Positions 16,492 to 27,036 of a DNA stretch of 64,000 nt are shown piece after piece (position 1 is the first letter of the stretch; every line of letters begins with the position of its first letter). Source of the DNA: Fuscovulum ytuae (GTDB lineage Bacteria; Pseudomonadota; Alphaproteobacteria; Rhodobacterales; Rhodobacteraceae); NCBI RefSeq assembly GCF_029953595.1, contig NZ_CP124536.1, positions 56,175-120,174 of the forward strand. Reading direction: 5' to 3'. The notes below the pieces were generated by a model. That model made no database searches and had not been told where the DNA came from. It was given only the letters and a program-made list of their open reading frames with translations. The translations under genes and the position numbers were made by a program.

Positions 16492-18528
16492 GTGTCGAAC
16501 GACCCGCTGCTTCAGCCCTTCAAACTCAAGCACCTGACGCTGCGGAATCGGCTGATGGTGTCGTCCCATGAGCCCGCCTATCCCGAGGACGGAATGCCGA
16601 AAGGCCGCTACCGGGCCTACCATGTGGAACGGGCCAAGGCCGGCATCGCGCTGACGATGACCGCAGGTTCCTGCGCCGTGTCCAAGGACAGCCCGCCGGT
16701 CTTCAATAACATCCTCGCCTACAAGGACGAAGTGGTGGGCTGGATGAAGCAGCTGGTCGACGAATGCCACGACCACGGCGCCGCCGTGATGATCCAGCTG
16801 ACCCATCTTGGCCGCCGGACCCGCTGGGACAAGGGCGACTGGCTTCCCGTCGCCGCCCCCACCATGGAGCGTGAGCCGTCGCACCGTGCCTTTCCGAAGT
16901 TGATCGAGAAATGGGATATCGACCGGATCAAACGGGACTTCGCCGATGCGGCCGAGCGAATGAAGGCCGCGGGCGTGGACGGGATCGACTTCGAGTCCTT
17001 CGGTCACCTGCTGTCGCAGTTCTGGTCGCCGATGAGCAACCACCTGGACAATGAATATGGCGGCAGCCTGGAAAACCGCATGCGCTTCTCTCTCGAAGTG
17101 CTGGGCGCGGTGCGGGAACGTGTCGGCAAGGATTTCATCCTCGGCATCCGCTACGTCGCAGACGAGGATACGCCCGAAGGCTATGACAAGTCCGAAGGCA
17201 TGGAGATCTCGAAGCGCCTGAAGGAGTCGGGCCTGATCGACTTCCTCAACGTGACCAAGGGCCATATCGAAACCGACGCGGGCTTGACGGACAACATCCC
17301 GATCATGGGCATGGCCTCGGCCCCCTTCCTCGATCTTGCCGGCGAGGTCCGCGCCGCGACCCGCTTCCCTGTCTTCCATGCGACCCGCATCCAGGATGTG
17401 GCCACCGCCCGCCATGCGGTTGCGGCAGGCAAGGTGGACATGATTGGGATGACCCGCGCCCACATGGCCGACCCGCAGATCATGCGGAAGATCCTTGAGA
17501 AGCGCGAGGATGACATCCGGCCCTGCGTCGGTGCCAACTACTGCCTCGACCGCATCTATCAGGGCGGCATGGCGCTTTGCATGCACAATGCGGCGACGGG
17601 TCGGGAAGAGACGATGCCGCACGACATCCCCAAGGCAGCGACGCGCAAAAAGGTCGTGATCGTCGGCGCGGGACCTGCCGGTCTTGAGGCTGCCCGCGTC
17701 GCAGGCGAGCGTGGCCATCAGGTCATCCTGCACGAAGCAGCGCCCGAAGCAGGCGGGCAATTGCGCCTGACGGCACAAAGCAAGCGCCGCCGCGAGATGA
17801 TCGGTGTGTCCGATTGGCGCGTGGCGCAATGCGAAAAACTTGGCGTCGATATCCGCTACAACAGTTTCGCCGATGCTAACGCGATCCTTGCTGACAATCC
17901 CGACGTGGTGATCATCGCGACCGGAGGCCTGCCTCACACCGAGGTGCTGAAGTCCGGGAACGATCTGGTGACGTCCACATGGGACATCATCTCGGGCGAT
18001 GTGAAGCCGGGTTCGGACGTGCTGATCTATGACGACGCGGGTGACCATGCGGGCATGCAGGCCGCCGAAGTCATTGCCGCCTCGGGGGCGAAGCTCGAGA
18101 TCATGACCCGCGACCGCGCCTTCGCGCCGGAAGTGATGGCGATGAACCTTGTGCCCTACATGCGCGCGCTCCAGAAGCGGGACGTGAAGTTCACCGTCAC
18201 CTACCTGCTCGAGGCTGTCCGCCAGGACGGCAACATGCTGGTCGCGTCCATCGGCAGCGACTACGGCGGGATCGCCAAGGAACAGCGGCACGACCAGATC
18301 GTCGTTAACCACGGCACGCGGCCGAATGACGATCTTTATCACCAGCTCATTCCGCATTCGGTGAACGAGGGGGCCGTTGACTACGACGATCTGATTGATG
18401 GGAAGCCGCAGGTCGTCACGACGAACCCGGCGGGGAAATTCCGACTTTTCCGGATTGGTGACGCGGTTGCCGCCCGCAACACCCACGCCGCCGTCTACGA
18501 CGCGCTCCGGCTCGTCAAGGATCTCTGA
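16492..18528 (+). CDS. N-demethylase of the trimethylamine dehydrogenase/DgcA/StcD type (OYE-family)
   Basis: Large flavoprotein of 678 residues. An old-yellow-enzyme TIM barrel (FMN, about 1-370) is followed by FAD/NAD-like Rossmann domains starting at VVIVGAGPAGLEAARVAGERG (about 388). Relatives demethylate trimethylamine, dimethylglycine or N-methylproline and pass electrons to ETF, releasing formaldehyde. Cluster-type cysteines are C345, C351 and C363, but position 348 is Ala, where trimethylamine dehydrogenase has Cys. The start is GTG at 16492 with CGGAG eight bases upstream. Genes for both ETF subunits and formaldehyde dehydrogenase follow, which strongly supports a demethylase role. 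Confidence 0.82.
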   Translation: MSNDPLLQPFKLKHLTLRNRLMVSSHEPAYPEDGMPKGRYRAYHVERAKAGIALTMTAGSCAVSKDSPPVFNNILAYKDEVVGWMKQLVDECHDHGAAVMIQLTHLGRRTRWDKGDWLPVAAPTMEREPSHRAFPKLIEKWDIDRIKRDFADAAERMKAAGVDGIDFESFGHLLSQFWSPMSNHLDNEYGGSLENRMRFSLEVLGAVRERVGKDFILGIRYVADEDTPEGYDKSEGMEISKRLKESGLIDFLNVTKGHIETDAGLTDNIPIMGMASAPFLDLAGEVRAATRFPVFHATRIQDVATARHAVAAGKVDMIGMTRAHMADPQIMRKILEKREDDIRPCVGANYCLDRIYQGGMALCMHNAATGREETMPHDIPKAATRKKVVIVGAGPAGLEAARVAGERGHQVILHEAAPEAGGQLRLTAQSKRRREMIGVSDWRVAQCEKLGVDIRYNSFADANAILADNPDVVIIATGGLPHTEVLKSGNDLVTSTWDIISGDVKPGSDVLIYDDAGDHAGMQAAEVIAASGAKLEIMTRDRAFAPEVMAMNLVPYMRALQKRDVKFTVTYLLEAVRQDGNMLVASIGSDYGGIAKEQRHDQIVVNHGTRPNDDLYHQLIPHSVNEGAVDYDDLIDGKPQVVTTNPAGKFRLFRIGDAVAARNTHAAVYDALRLVKDL

Positions 18529-18588
18529 TTTCCCGCCTGACCCTTCGCGGGGGCAGGCCTTTCGCCCATTACGGAGAGGAGAAGCGCG

Positions 18589-19350
18589 ATGAAGGTGCTC
18601 GTGCCTGTCAAACGGGTGATCGACTACAACGTGAAGGTCCGTGTGAAGGCGGATGGCACGGGTGTCGATCTGGCCAATGTGAAGATGTCGATGAACCCCT
18701 TTGACGAAATCGCCGTCGAAGAGGCGATCCGCCTCAAGGAAAAGGGCATCGCGACCGAGGTCGTCGTCGTTTCCATCGGCGTGAAGCAGGCGCAGGAAAC
18801 GCTGCGCACCGCGCTCGCCATGGGCGCCGACCGCGCCATCCTGATCGAAGCCACCGCCGACGTCCACACCGACATTGAACCGCTCGCCGTGGCCAAGCTG
18901 CTGGCAGGCGTGGTCAAGGAAGAAGGCCCCGGCCTCGTCCTCTGCGGCAAGCAGGCCATCGACAATGACATGAACGCCACGGGCCAGATGCTTTCGGCCC
19001 TGCTCGGCTGGTCGCAGGCGACCTTCGCCTCCGAAGTCGCCATCGAGCGCGACACGGCGAAGGTCACGCGCGAGGTGGATGGCGGGCTTCAGACCATCTC
19101 GGTCAAGCTGCCGACCATCATCAGCGTCGACCTGCGCCTGAACGAGCCGCGCTATGCGTCGCTCCCGAACATCATGAAGGCCAAGACCAAGCCCTTGGCG
19201 ACCAAGACCCCCGCCGATTACGGCGTGGACGTCAGCCCCCGCCTGTCGGTCGTCAAGACCGTGGAGCCTGCGGGCCGCAAGGCGGGCGTGAAGGTCGGCT
19301 CGGTGGACGAGCTGATCGCGAAACTGAAAGACGAAGCGGGAGTGATCTGA
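18589..19350 (+). CDS. etfB: electron transfer flavoprotein subunit beta
   Basis: AMP-binding subunit of ETF, 253 residues, carrying electrons from flavin dehydrogenases to ETF-ubiquinone oxidoreductase. It begins [19 protein letters not shown] and contains the family signature near [20 protein letters not shown] (about residues 122-142). GGAGAGGAG precedes the ATG. It starts 60 nt after the demethylase and is followed 1 nt later by etfA. A dedicated copy beside a demethylase suggests a private electron acceptor, although a housekeeping copy may exist elsewhere. Confidence 0.95.
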   Translation: MKVLVPVKRVIDYNVKVRVKADGTGVDLANVKMSMNPFDEIAVEEAIRLKEKGIATEVVVVSIGVKQAQETLRTALAMGADRAILIEATADVHTDIEPLAVAKLLAGVVKEEGPGLVLCGKQAIDNDMNATGQMLSALLGWSQATFASEVAIERDTAKVTREVDGGLQTISVKLPTIISVDLRLNEPRYASLPNIMKAKTKPLATKTPADYGVDVSPRLSVVKTVEPAGRKAGVKVGSVDELIAKLKDEAGVI

Positions 19351-19351
19351 G

Positions 19352-20275
19352 ATGGCCGTTCTTCTGCTTGCCAATGTGAATGACGGGCAACTGGCGACCG
19401 ATGCGGTGGCCAAGGCGCTGAGCGCGGTGAAGGCACTGGGCGAGGTCCATGTCCTCGTCGCCGGCACCTCTGCCGCTGCTGCAGCCGAGGCTGCGAAGCT
19501 CGACGGTGCGGCCAAGGTGCTGCATGCCGATGACGCCGCCTTCGATCACGGGATGGCCGAACCCATCGCCGCGCTGATCGTGGGTCTGGCCGGTGGCTAC
19601 AGCCACATCGCCGCCGCCGCGACCGCGTTCTCCAAGAACGTCCTGCCGCGCGTCGCGGCGCTCTTGGATGTGATGGTGATCTCGGACGTGACCGCCGTGG
19701 TCGATGCCGACACTTTCGAGCGGCCCATCTATGCGGGCAATGCCGTGCAGACCGTGAAGTCGGCAGATGGCAAGAAGGTCTTCACCGTCCGCACCGCCTC
19801 CTTCGCCGCGGCGGGCAGCACGGGGTCGGCCTCGGTCGAAAAGGTCGCCGCCGCCGCTGACGGGTCGCTGTCCAAGTGGGTCGAGGACAAGGTTGCCGCC
19901 TCCGACCGCCCCGAACTGACGAGCGCAGGCATCGTCGTCTCGGGTGGTCGTGGCATCGGCAGCCAGGAAAACTTCGCGATGATCGAAAAGCTGGCCGACA
20001 AGCTGGGCGCTGCCGTCGGCGCGTCCCGCGCGGCGGTGGACTCGGGCTACGCGCCGAACGATTGGCAGGTCGGCCAGACCGGCAAGGTCGTGGCACCGAC
20101 GCTCTACATCGCGGTCGGCATCTCGGGCGCGATCCAGCATCTGGCGGGGATGAAGGATTCGAAGATCATCGTCGCCATCAACAAGGACGAAGAGGCCCCG
20201 ATCTTCCAGGTCGCGGACTACGGGCTGGTGGGCGATCTGTTCGATGCCGTGCCGCAACTCCTCGCCAAGATCTGA
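19352..20275 (+). CDS. etfA: electron transfer flavoprotein subunit alpha
   Basis: FAD-binding subunit of ETF, 307 residues. The C-terminal half holds the canonical FAD site, from [11 protein letters not shown] (about 199) through [20 protein letters not shown] to [16 protein letters not shown] and [22 protein letters not shown]. It is immediately downstream of etfB. The heterodimer would take electrons from the demethylase and perhaps from the two DAO-type enzymes. Confidence 0.95.
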   Translation: MAVLLLANVNDGQLATDAVAKALSAVKALGEVHVLVAGTSAAAAAEAAKLDGAAKVLHADDAAFDHGMAEPIAALIVGLAGGYSHIAAAATAFSKNVLPRVAALLDVMVISDVTAVVDADTFERPIYAGNAVQTVKSADGKKVFTVRTASFAAAGSTGSASVEKVAAAADGSLSKWVEDKVAASDRPELTSAGIVVSGGRGIGSQENFAMIEKLADKLGAAVGASRAAVDSGYAPNDWQVGQTGKVVAPTLYIAVGISGAIQHLAGMKDSKIIVAINKDEEAPIFQVADYGLVGDLFDAVPQLLAKI

Positions 20276-20284
20276 GGACCCAAG

Positions 20285-21415
<1,131 letters not shown>

Positions 21416-21443
21416 AGCCGGGAAACTATTGCTCCCCAACTGC

Positions 21444-21475
21444 CCCGCCTCGGCTTGCCCGGGGCGGGATTTTTT
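21444..21475 (+). terminator. rho-independent terminator after frmA
   Basis: Stem CCCGCCTCGG (21444-21453) pairs with CCGGGGCGGG (21459-21468), with one G-U pair and a 5-nt loop, followed by A and a run of six T. It closes the demethylase-etfBA-frmA operon and marks the end of the catabolic block. Confidence 0.88.
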
Positions 21476-21770
21476 CAGGTGAACCGGTCGGGGGGGGGAG
21501 AACATGCCGGACTGGCGCGCTGATCAGCGTCCACGTTCTGGCAGCCATGGCCGCATCGGGCCATAGACGGGACACTGAAGAATAGCCGCCCCATCCAACG
21601 CGCGTCCCGGCAGCAAATTTATGCTTGGCGCGCCGCTGGTCTTTTCGGCACTGGACGCGCTGTCGCGACATCTCGAGGAAGAGAATGCACGTAAAACCAA
21701 GAGTTCGGTCGTGCTCTTGTTATAGATTGGAAGAACGGAGCGAACGTCCGCTCCCCGCACTTCGCAACCC
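21476..21770. other. intergenic junction between catabolic block and virB11
   Basis: No convincing gene. A 34-codon frame (21621-21725, MLGAPLVFSALDALSRHLEE onward) has no recognisable family and no clear ribosome site; it could be a remnant. A hairpin GGAGCG (21737-21742)/CGCTCC (21749-21754) with a T-rich tail on the - strand may end the virB transcript. This and the 5131-5234 gap are the two edges of the catabolic block, and no matching repeats between them were found by eye. Confidence 0.4.
21737..21754 (-). terminator. possible terminator of the virB operon
   Basis: Hairpin with 6-bp perfect arms and a 6-nt loop, 17 nt past the virB11 stop on the - strand, followed there by GTTCTTCC. 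The T-run is interrupted, so strength is uncertain. Confidence 0.45.
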
Positions 21771-22748
21771 TCACAGGCAAAGTATCTCCGCCACCCCGCG
21801 CTGCCCGCCCTGCCGAGATAGCTGCACAACCAGATCCACGCTTCCCTCGCAGTACCGCTTCACCTCCTCGAACCCCATGCCCAGCCCGGCGGCCATGACC
21901 ATGATCGCCAACCGGTCAATAGCCTTTCGCGCGGTGTCGGCATGGATGGTTGTGAACGACCCGCCGTGCCCGGTGTTGATCGCTTCGAGGAAGGTCCGGC
22001 TCTCCTCCCCCCGCAGCTCGCCTAGGATAATCCGATCCGGTCTCATCCGGAGCGAAGCTTCCAGTAGCCGCGCAGGGGTGCGTTCGCCTTGGGCACTACG
22101 ATCCGCCTTGAGTGCCACGGCGTTCTCCTGGCGGGGGAACAGCTCATAGGCATCCTCGATGGTCAGAATCCGCTCCTCCGGATCCACCATCGACAAGAGC
22201 GACCGCGCGAACGTCGTCTTGCCGGTGGATGTCCCGCCTGAGATCAGAATATTCATCCGACCTTCGACGCAAAGCCGCATCGCCTCAACGACCTGCCCGG
22301 CCTCGGCCAGTCTCATCGCCTCCCCTGCCCTTTCCCGACGCTTGGCATCGAGATCGACGAGGCCTCCATGCAAGAGCTTCGGCTCGATCAGCTGATCGGC
22401 GGCGACCTTGAACGGCCGGAAGGTGATCGCCATCCCGCCTTCCACGATGGGCGGTGCCACGACCTGCGCCCGTATTGCCATGTCGCCCCAGACGATCTTT
22501 CCGGAGACGGTGGGCTTCTTTTCGGAGAACTGCACGCCAACGGCAGAAGCTATTGCCTGCCCAAGGTTCTTAGACAGAACCCGATCGATAGACAGGTGCG
22601 CGACCCGCTCCATATGGGTCGCGCCTTTCCGCTCGATCCAGACCTTTCCGTCCGGGTTGATCGCCACCTCGACCAGATCGTCCCGTAAGAACAGCGGCGC
22701 AATTGGCGTCAGGTAGGTTCCGAGGAAACTCGGCCGATCATCCATCAC
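21771..22748 (-). CDS. virB11: VirB11-type T4SS traffic ATPase
   Basis: Hexameric cytoplasmic ATPase (325 residues) that powers pilus assembly and DNA transfer with VirB4 and VirD4. Walker A GGTSTGKTTFARSLL is at about residues 168-182. An Asp box and Walker B region follow (RILTIEDAYELF), then the GELRGEES box and the His box TGHGGSFTTIHAD. The first four bases overlap the virB10 stop (ATGA). It is the last gene of the virB operon. Confidence 0.95.
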   Translation of the reverse strand: MMDDRPSFLGTYLTPIAPLFLRDDLVEVAINPDGKVWIERKGATHMERVAHLSIDRVLSKNLGQAIASAVGVQFSEKKPTVSGKIVWGDMAIRAQVVAPPIVEGGMAITFRPFKVAADQLIEPKLLHGGLVDLDAKRRERAGEAMRLAEAGQVVEAMRLCVEGRMNILISGGTSTGKTTFARSLLSMVDPEERILTIEDAYELFPRQENAVALKADRSAQGERTPARLLEASLRMRPDRIILGELRGEESRTFLEAINTGHGGSFTTIHADTARKAIDRLAIMVMAAGLGMGFEEVKRYCEGSVDLVVQLSRQGGQRGVAEILCL

Positions 22749-24067
22749 CAGATTTCCAGATCGCGGTCGACCATGACCGTGATCGCAGCCCCTGGGGCGA
22801 CAGTGATGATCGGCGGCAGGCTCGTATATGCCTCGACTGCTGAACCCATAGCTGCGCTCAGGTCCTCGCCCATGCTCTCGGCAGTGTCAGAGCTGATGTC
22901 GTCGGAGTATTTCGCGGCGGCGACGGCAGGGGCGGACCCGAGAAGGGAAATGAGCGCGGCCGACCCGAACCGCGCGCCGAAGCGAGTGTTGACCTTGCCG
23001 GTGATGCCGGAGCGACCCTGGGCGTCCCCGCCGAAGGCCTCCATCTGCACGGACTGCCCGTCCGGGGTAACGAGCCGCGTCCAGGCGACAAGGATGCGGC
23101 CCTGACCGATGGCGACGTCCGAGGAATAGTCGCCGAAGAGGCGCGAACCGGCGGGGATCAAAATCTGCGCCTGATCGAAGGACCAGACCGGTCGGGTCAC
23201 GATCGCTGTGATCTGGCCAGGCAGGCTCGAGTCGACCGCATTCTCAAGCGTCGCTTCGATCAACGTGCCTTGCAGGACGGTGTTCGACGGATTGGCAATG
23301 ACATGGCTCACTTCGGTGGCGGTGGCTTCTCGCCCCGACTGTACGAAATCCCGTCCCGCCGCATCTCTGCCTTCGGCGGGGGCCTCAGGCATCCCCATAC
23401 CTGCATCCCCTGCCCCACCCCTCTGACCATCGTCGAAGACGACCGAAGGCGAGGCCACGCGGGCCGCCAGCTGCGCCTCGCGCTCGGCACGTTTGGTGGC
23501 CAGTTCGGCCTCCCGGGCGGCTTCTGCTGCCCCTGTGGTGTCCGCGCTTGCTTTCAGGACAGCGATCTCCTGATCGAACTGCCGCCGCATGTCCTCCATG
23601 AGGGCGAGGTTCTGGGACTGTGCCTCTTCGAGCGCGAGCGCCAGTTCCTTGGCTGTCTGATCCTTCTCGGCATCGGCCCTGTCGGCAAGATCACCCAGTT
23701 CGCGCTGCAGCCTCTCGACCTCGGACTGGAGTGTGGCGTTCCGCGCTTCGAGGTCCTCGCGCTGTGAGGCCAGTTCCCCTTCGATGTCGGAGAACCCATA
23801 CCCGGCGGGTTTCGCGTCCGGGCCGGGTTCGATGGCCCCGAACGGTGAGCCGCCACCCTGATCCTGGAATTCCTCGACGGCGGAGGTTTCCACATCGGGG
23901 ATGGCGCGGCTGGAGGGCCAGACCGTCCAGAGCGCGGCAAGGCTTGCACCGGCCAAGAGCGCGCCCATGCCAAGCTTTTGCTGCCGGGTCATCTTCGGCT
24001 TGGGTCGCTCGATCTTGTAGTCCGGGTCAGTGCCCTTCTGCGGATCGGTCATCTCGGAATCAGCCAT
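22745..24067 (-). CDS. virB10: VirB10-type T4SS core protein
   Basis: Energy-sensing channel component spanning both membranes, 440 residues. The cytoplasmic N-terminus precedes one inner-membrane helix at about residues 31-50 (LGMGALLAGASLAALWTVWP). A long coiled coil at about 100-195 replaces the usual proline-rich linker. The C-terminal beta-barrel domain (about 240-435) includes GTLIEATLENAVDSSLPGQI and PAGSRLFGDYSS. One base separates it from virB9 upstream. Confidence 0.93.
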   Translation of the reverse strand: MADSEMTDPQKGTDPDYKIERPKPKMTRQQKLGMGALLAGASLAALWTVWPSSRAIPDVETSAVEEFQDQGGGSPFGAIEPGPDAKPAGYGFSDIEGELASQREDLEARNATLQSEVERLQRELGDLADRADAEKDQTAKELALALEEAQSQNLALMEDMRRQFDQEIAVLKASADTTGAAEAAREAELATKRAEREAQLAARVASPSVVFDDGQRGGAGDAGMGMPEAPAEGRDAAGRDFVQSGREATATEVSHVIANPSNTVLQGTLIEATLENAVDSSLPGQITAIVTRPVWSFDQAQILIPAGSRLFGDYSSDVAIGQGRILVAWTRLVTPDGQSVQMEAFGGDAQGRSGITGKVNTRFGARFGSAALISLLGSAPAVAAAKYSDDISSDTAESMGEDLSAAMGSAVEAYTSLPPIITVAPGAAITVMVDRDLEIW

Positions 24068-24068
24068 G

Positions 24069-24818
24069 TCAGAACTCCCATCCCTGGAGCTTGGCGAGGA
24101 GGGCCGGATCGGTGGTTACGCCGCCATCCACCCGTTCGATGCAAAGCACCTGCGTGCCGATCCGGATCGAATAGGCGGAGCGCAGCCCCGAGACGCGGAC
24201 GATGCTGCCGCGCGTGCCGGAGTTCAGCGTCACTTCGCGGCCCGTCGCATCGACGCCGAAGATCGAGGGCCGAAGACCAGGTGCGAACGCGAAATAGGTC
24301 GCTTGCCCGTCGTTCCAGATATGGACGGGCTTCAGGGTCTCGTCGCCCGACCAGGCATAGCCGATGTCGCGCGATCCTGCGGCAACAGTGCTGCGGGTCG
24401 CGCGGACTGTGCCGGTCTCGGGATAGCGTAGGACCAGCCGGTAGGTCGGATTGCGGGAGCGCCCCTCGCTGATCGACAGCGAGATCGTGCGCCGCCCGGT
24501 ATAGATCGTCATGTTGGTCTCGGCCCCGGCGATCAGGGGTTTCACGGAAACCGTGGTCCGGTTCGAGAGCACCTCGACCTCGAAGGCTTCGCTGTCGCCA
24601 AGAAGGACCGAGTCGATCCGCTCGCCCGCGCCTAGTTCGATGGCGGTGTTCACACGCAAATGCGTGTCGAGCCGGATGACATCTACGGGGTTGTAAAGGA
24701 CCGACCGGACGCGGGCATCGGCGCCCATCGATGCGGGGGCGACTTCGGCGGAGGTAACAGTCGCGCAGCCGAGGGCGCAGGCGAAGGCAAGTCCCAGGAG
24801 GAGAAAAGAACGGGTCAT
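24069..24818 (-). CDS. virB9: VirB9-type T4SS outer-membrane core protein
   Basis: Periplasmic and outer-membrane ring component, 249 residues, with a signal peptide (MTRSFLLLGLAFACALGCATVTSA). The N-terminal domain (about 35-150) and C-terminal domain (about 165-249, RDIGYAWSGDETLKPVHIWNDGQATYF) are those of VirB9/CagX. It partners VirB7 and VirB10. The start overlaps the virB8 stop by 4 nt. Confidence 0.93.
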   Translation of the reverse strand: MTRSFLLLGLAFACALGCATVTSAEVAPASMGADARVRSVLYNPVDVIRLDTHLRVNTAIELGAGERIDSVLLGDSEAFEVEVLSNRTTVSVKPLIAGAETNMTIYTGRRTISLSISEGRSRNPTYRLVLRYPETGTVRATRSTVAAGSRDIGYAWSGDETLKPVHIWNDGQATYFAFAPGLRPSIFGVDATGREVTLNSGTRGSIVRVSGLRSAYSIRIGTQVLCIERVDGGVTTDPALLAKLQGWEF

Positions 24819-25507
24819 GGATTGGTTTCCAGGGTTTCGGCGTCGACGCGGTAGGCCGAGACGGTGAAGCCGAGCGGGTTTTCCCAGACATGGGCAAGGG
24901 AGCGTTCGGTCTTTGGCTCGAAGGCGAACTCGACCGTCGCGACGAAGGGCTGGGTCACCGGATCCTGCTTCGTCTTGCGCAGGGTTTTCAGGAAACGGAT
25001 CTGGGCGACGTTTGGCGAGAGGAACGTGATCCGGCGCACCGTCACCGTGACTTCCGCACCGGGCCCATAGACATCGGGCGGATAGGCAGAATTGCCGCCG
25101 CCCTTCGACCAGAGAAGTCGCAGACTTTCCTCCGCGCCTCCTGTCGAGCGGCGCTGGACGCTTTCAAGCCGGGCCTGAATGCCCGCAAGGAAATAGCCCT
25201 CGCGATCAGAGACATAGGCCACGAGGAGGCTTTGTTTCAGCGCTTCCTGATCCTCGATCCCGGTCGGGGCGACCTGCAGGATGTTTTCGGCGTCACCGGT
25301 CTGGCGATCGACGAGGACGGTGAAGACTTGGGTTTCCCGCAAGGGCAGGACGAAGACCAGTGCGGTTGCAAGGATCAGGCTCAGCCCGCCTGCGGCACTC
25401 GCGACGATCCAGGCGCGCCGGGCCGAGAGGCGGGGCTCCAGAACGAGATCGACATCAAATCCATGCGCCTCCATGGGCGGTCCTCCACTTCTCGAATTCT
25501 GGGGCAT
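24815..25507 (-). CDS. virB8: VirB8-type T4SS inner-membrane assembly protein
   Basis: Bitopic scaffold protein of 230 residues. One membrane helix lies at about residues 28-52 (AWIVASAAGGLSLILATALVFVL), followed by the periplasmic NTF2-like domain with YFLAGIQARLESVQ and PQVFVATVEFAF-like strands. The start at 25507 is chosen because it forms a TGATG overlap with the virB6 stop; an ATG at 25474 is the alternative. A longer upstream frame is antisense noise. Confidence 0.9.
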   Translation of the reverse strand: MPQNSRSGGPPMEAHGFDVDLVLEPRLSARRAWIVASAAGGLSLILATALVFVLPLRETQVFTVLVDRQTGDAENILQVAPTGIEDQEALKQSLLVAYVSDREGYFLAGIQARLESVQRRSTGGAEESLRLLWSKGGGNSAYPPDVYGPGAEVTVTVRRITFLSPNVAQIRFLKTLRKTKQDPVTQPFVATVEFAFEPKTERSLAHVWENPLGFTVSAYRVDAETLETNP

Positions 25508-26526
25508 CAGCTCTTGTCCGGTGTCCGGCTGGCGAGCCGCATTGCGGTCTGCACTGCGGACCGCCCGATCTGACCGGCGGTATTGCCGTTCAGGCGCGCG
25601 TCCGATGGACGGCGGCCACCGGCATCTAAGCCAGCCGCGCCCCGGCCTGCTCCGATTCCCGAAGCGATGCCGGTGCGTCCGTAACCCTTGACGCTGTCGG
25701 CGGTGCGGAAGGTCGAGGCTGCGACGCTGCCGAGACCTGTCGCGGTCGACGCGAGGGATTGCGCGATCGTCGGCACCATGGCCATGAGGCCGGTGCCGAG
25801 CATCATTACGACCACGAAGCTCAGGACATCGCCAATGGTCTCGACCGAGGCCAGGGAGGCCGGGGTGAGGTCCTCCGCGATGTAGATCGTGAAGGCCGCC
25901 ATTCCGGACGTCAGCATGGGATAAAGAGCGAAGCCGAGGGCAAGGTTCACCCATCGGTCAAAGAGCGGGGCGGTGACCTTGAAGAGTGTGCAGGCAATCG
26001 CGACGGGTGCGAAGATGACGAGGACCCCGATCATGATTTTCGCGGCCGAGATCACGATGATCGACACGGTCGCCATGAGGGCTGCCACCAGGAACATCAG
26101 GAGGCCCGCAAGGGCACCGGTGATGTAGCTGCCGTTCTGGCTGATCGCCTGACCCACATCCAGCGCTTGCAGGTAAAGCGCATCCAGACCCTCATAAAGA
26201 TTGCCTGATCCGTCTCCAAACGCGTTCATCACCACCGCGCCAATTTCGCTCGGGGCATTGGTCAGAACGCCGTAAACAGAATTGAAGTTGGTCCAGGACG
26301 ATAAGAAGGCCGACGCGACTGCGATCCGCACCATCAGACCGAGCCCGTTGCGCAGTGTCATTGGCACGGCTTGTGCCATCAGGTTGATCCCGATCAGAGC
26401 CACCACTAGGACCGATCCGACCCGGAAGACCGGCACGATCTCGGCGGCCACGGCATCAAATGCAGTGGCACCAACCGCTGTTGCAGCGGCATCAACCTGG
26501 GTCAGAATGTCGGCGATGATGGCCAT
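25507..26526 (-). CDS. virB6: VirB6/TrbL-type T4SS polytopic membrane protein
   Basis: Inner-membrane channel protein of 339 residues with about six to seven hydrophobic segments between residues 30 and 250 (for example VLVVALIGINLMAQAV, LAGLLMFLVAALMATVSIIVI, MIGVLVIFAPVAIACTLF). A glycine-rich hydrophilic tail follows. Its stop overlaps the virB8 start. Gene order and topology support VirB6. Confidence 0.9.
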   Translation of the reverse strand: MAIIADILTQVDAAATAVGATAFDAVAAEIVPVFRVGSVLVVALIGINLMAQAVPMTLRNGLGLMVRIAVASAFLSSWTNFNSVYGVLTNAPSEIGAVVMNAFGDGSGNLYEGLDALYLQALDVGQAISQNGSYITGALAGLLMFLVAALMATVSIIVISAAKIMIGVLVIFAPVAIACTLFKVTAPLFDRWVNLALGFALYPMLTSGMAAFTIYIAEDLTPASLASVETIGDVLSFVVVMMLGTGLMAMVPTIAQSLASTATGLGSVAASTFRTADSVKGYGRTGIASGIGAGRGAAGLDAGGRRPSDARLNGNTAGQIGRSAVQTAMRLASRTPDKS

Positions 26527-26529
26527 GGA

Positions 26530-27036
26530 TCACTTGGCCCGGCAGCTTTGCTCGAGTTCTCGAAACCGCGCCTCGGTCGCACGCCGATCTTCATTGCGGA
26601 TACCTTCCAGCGCCGGACGGTCTGCATCGGTCAGTTCCGCCGTCGACTTGCCCAACGCGGTCTTTATGAAGGCGTCGAAGGTGAAGCCCTCGAAGAGGCA
26701 AGCGCAGGAGCCTTTTTCAAGCCGCCGCGACATCGCCACGCGGAAATAGGCTTGGCGAGCCACTGCGCGGAACTTCCAATCGGTGATCCCATCGGGCAGA
26801 TCGATCACCTCTTCGCAGGCAGGCCTGTCTGCGGCGGCAAAGATCCCGGTCCCGCGCCGCTGCATTTCGGTCAGGAGATCCAGCGCGGCCTCCGCATCTT
26901 GCGCGCCTACCGCTTCCCGGGTCTCTTCGATTAGCTGAACGTCGCTGAAAGTGGCGATGTCTTGCGCCGTAGCGAAGCTGGCAAAGCAGACCAGGACAGC
27001 AACCACCGCGACGTGGTGAGAAGCCCGCCGCATCAT
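26530..27036 (-). CDS. small secreted protein of unknown function in the virB operon
   Basis: Protein of 168 residues, or one fewer if the adjacent ATG at 27033 is used. It has a signal peptide ending near ATAQD (about residue 25) and no lipobox. The mature part is acidic and helical with five or six cysteines (CEEVID, SCACLFEG, ELEQSCRAK), so disulfides are likely in the periplasm. It overlaps the virB5 stop and lies 3 nt from virB6. The same slot in other plasmid systems often holds a small exported accessory or entry-exclusion factor; I do not recognise the family. Confidence 0.7.
   Translation of the reverse strand: MMRRASHHVAVVAVLVCFASFATAQDIATFSDVQLIEETREAVGAQDAEAALDLLTEMQRRGTGIFAAADRPACEEVIDLPDGITDWKFRAVARQAYFRVAMSRRLEKGSCACLFEGFTFDAFIKTALGKSTAELTDADRPALEGIRNEDRRATEARFRELEQSCRAK

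Noticed and set aside
16462..19515. Open frame of over 1000 codons on the - strand opposite the demethylase and etfB
   Set aside because: High GC leaves long antisense frames; the + strand genes here have clear families and ribosome sites, and the antisense protein has no recognisable domain.
21621..21725. 34-codon frame in the junction before virB11
   Set aside because: Too short, no family and no good ribosome site; mentioned only as a possible remnant.
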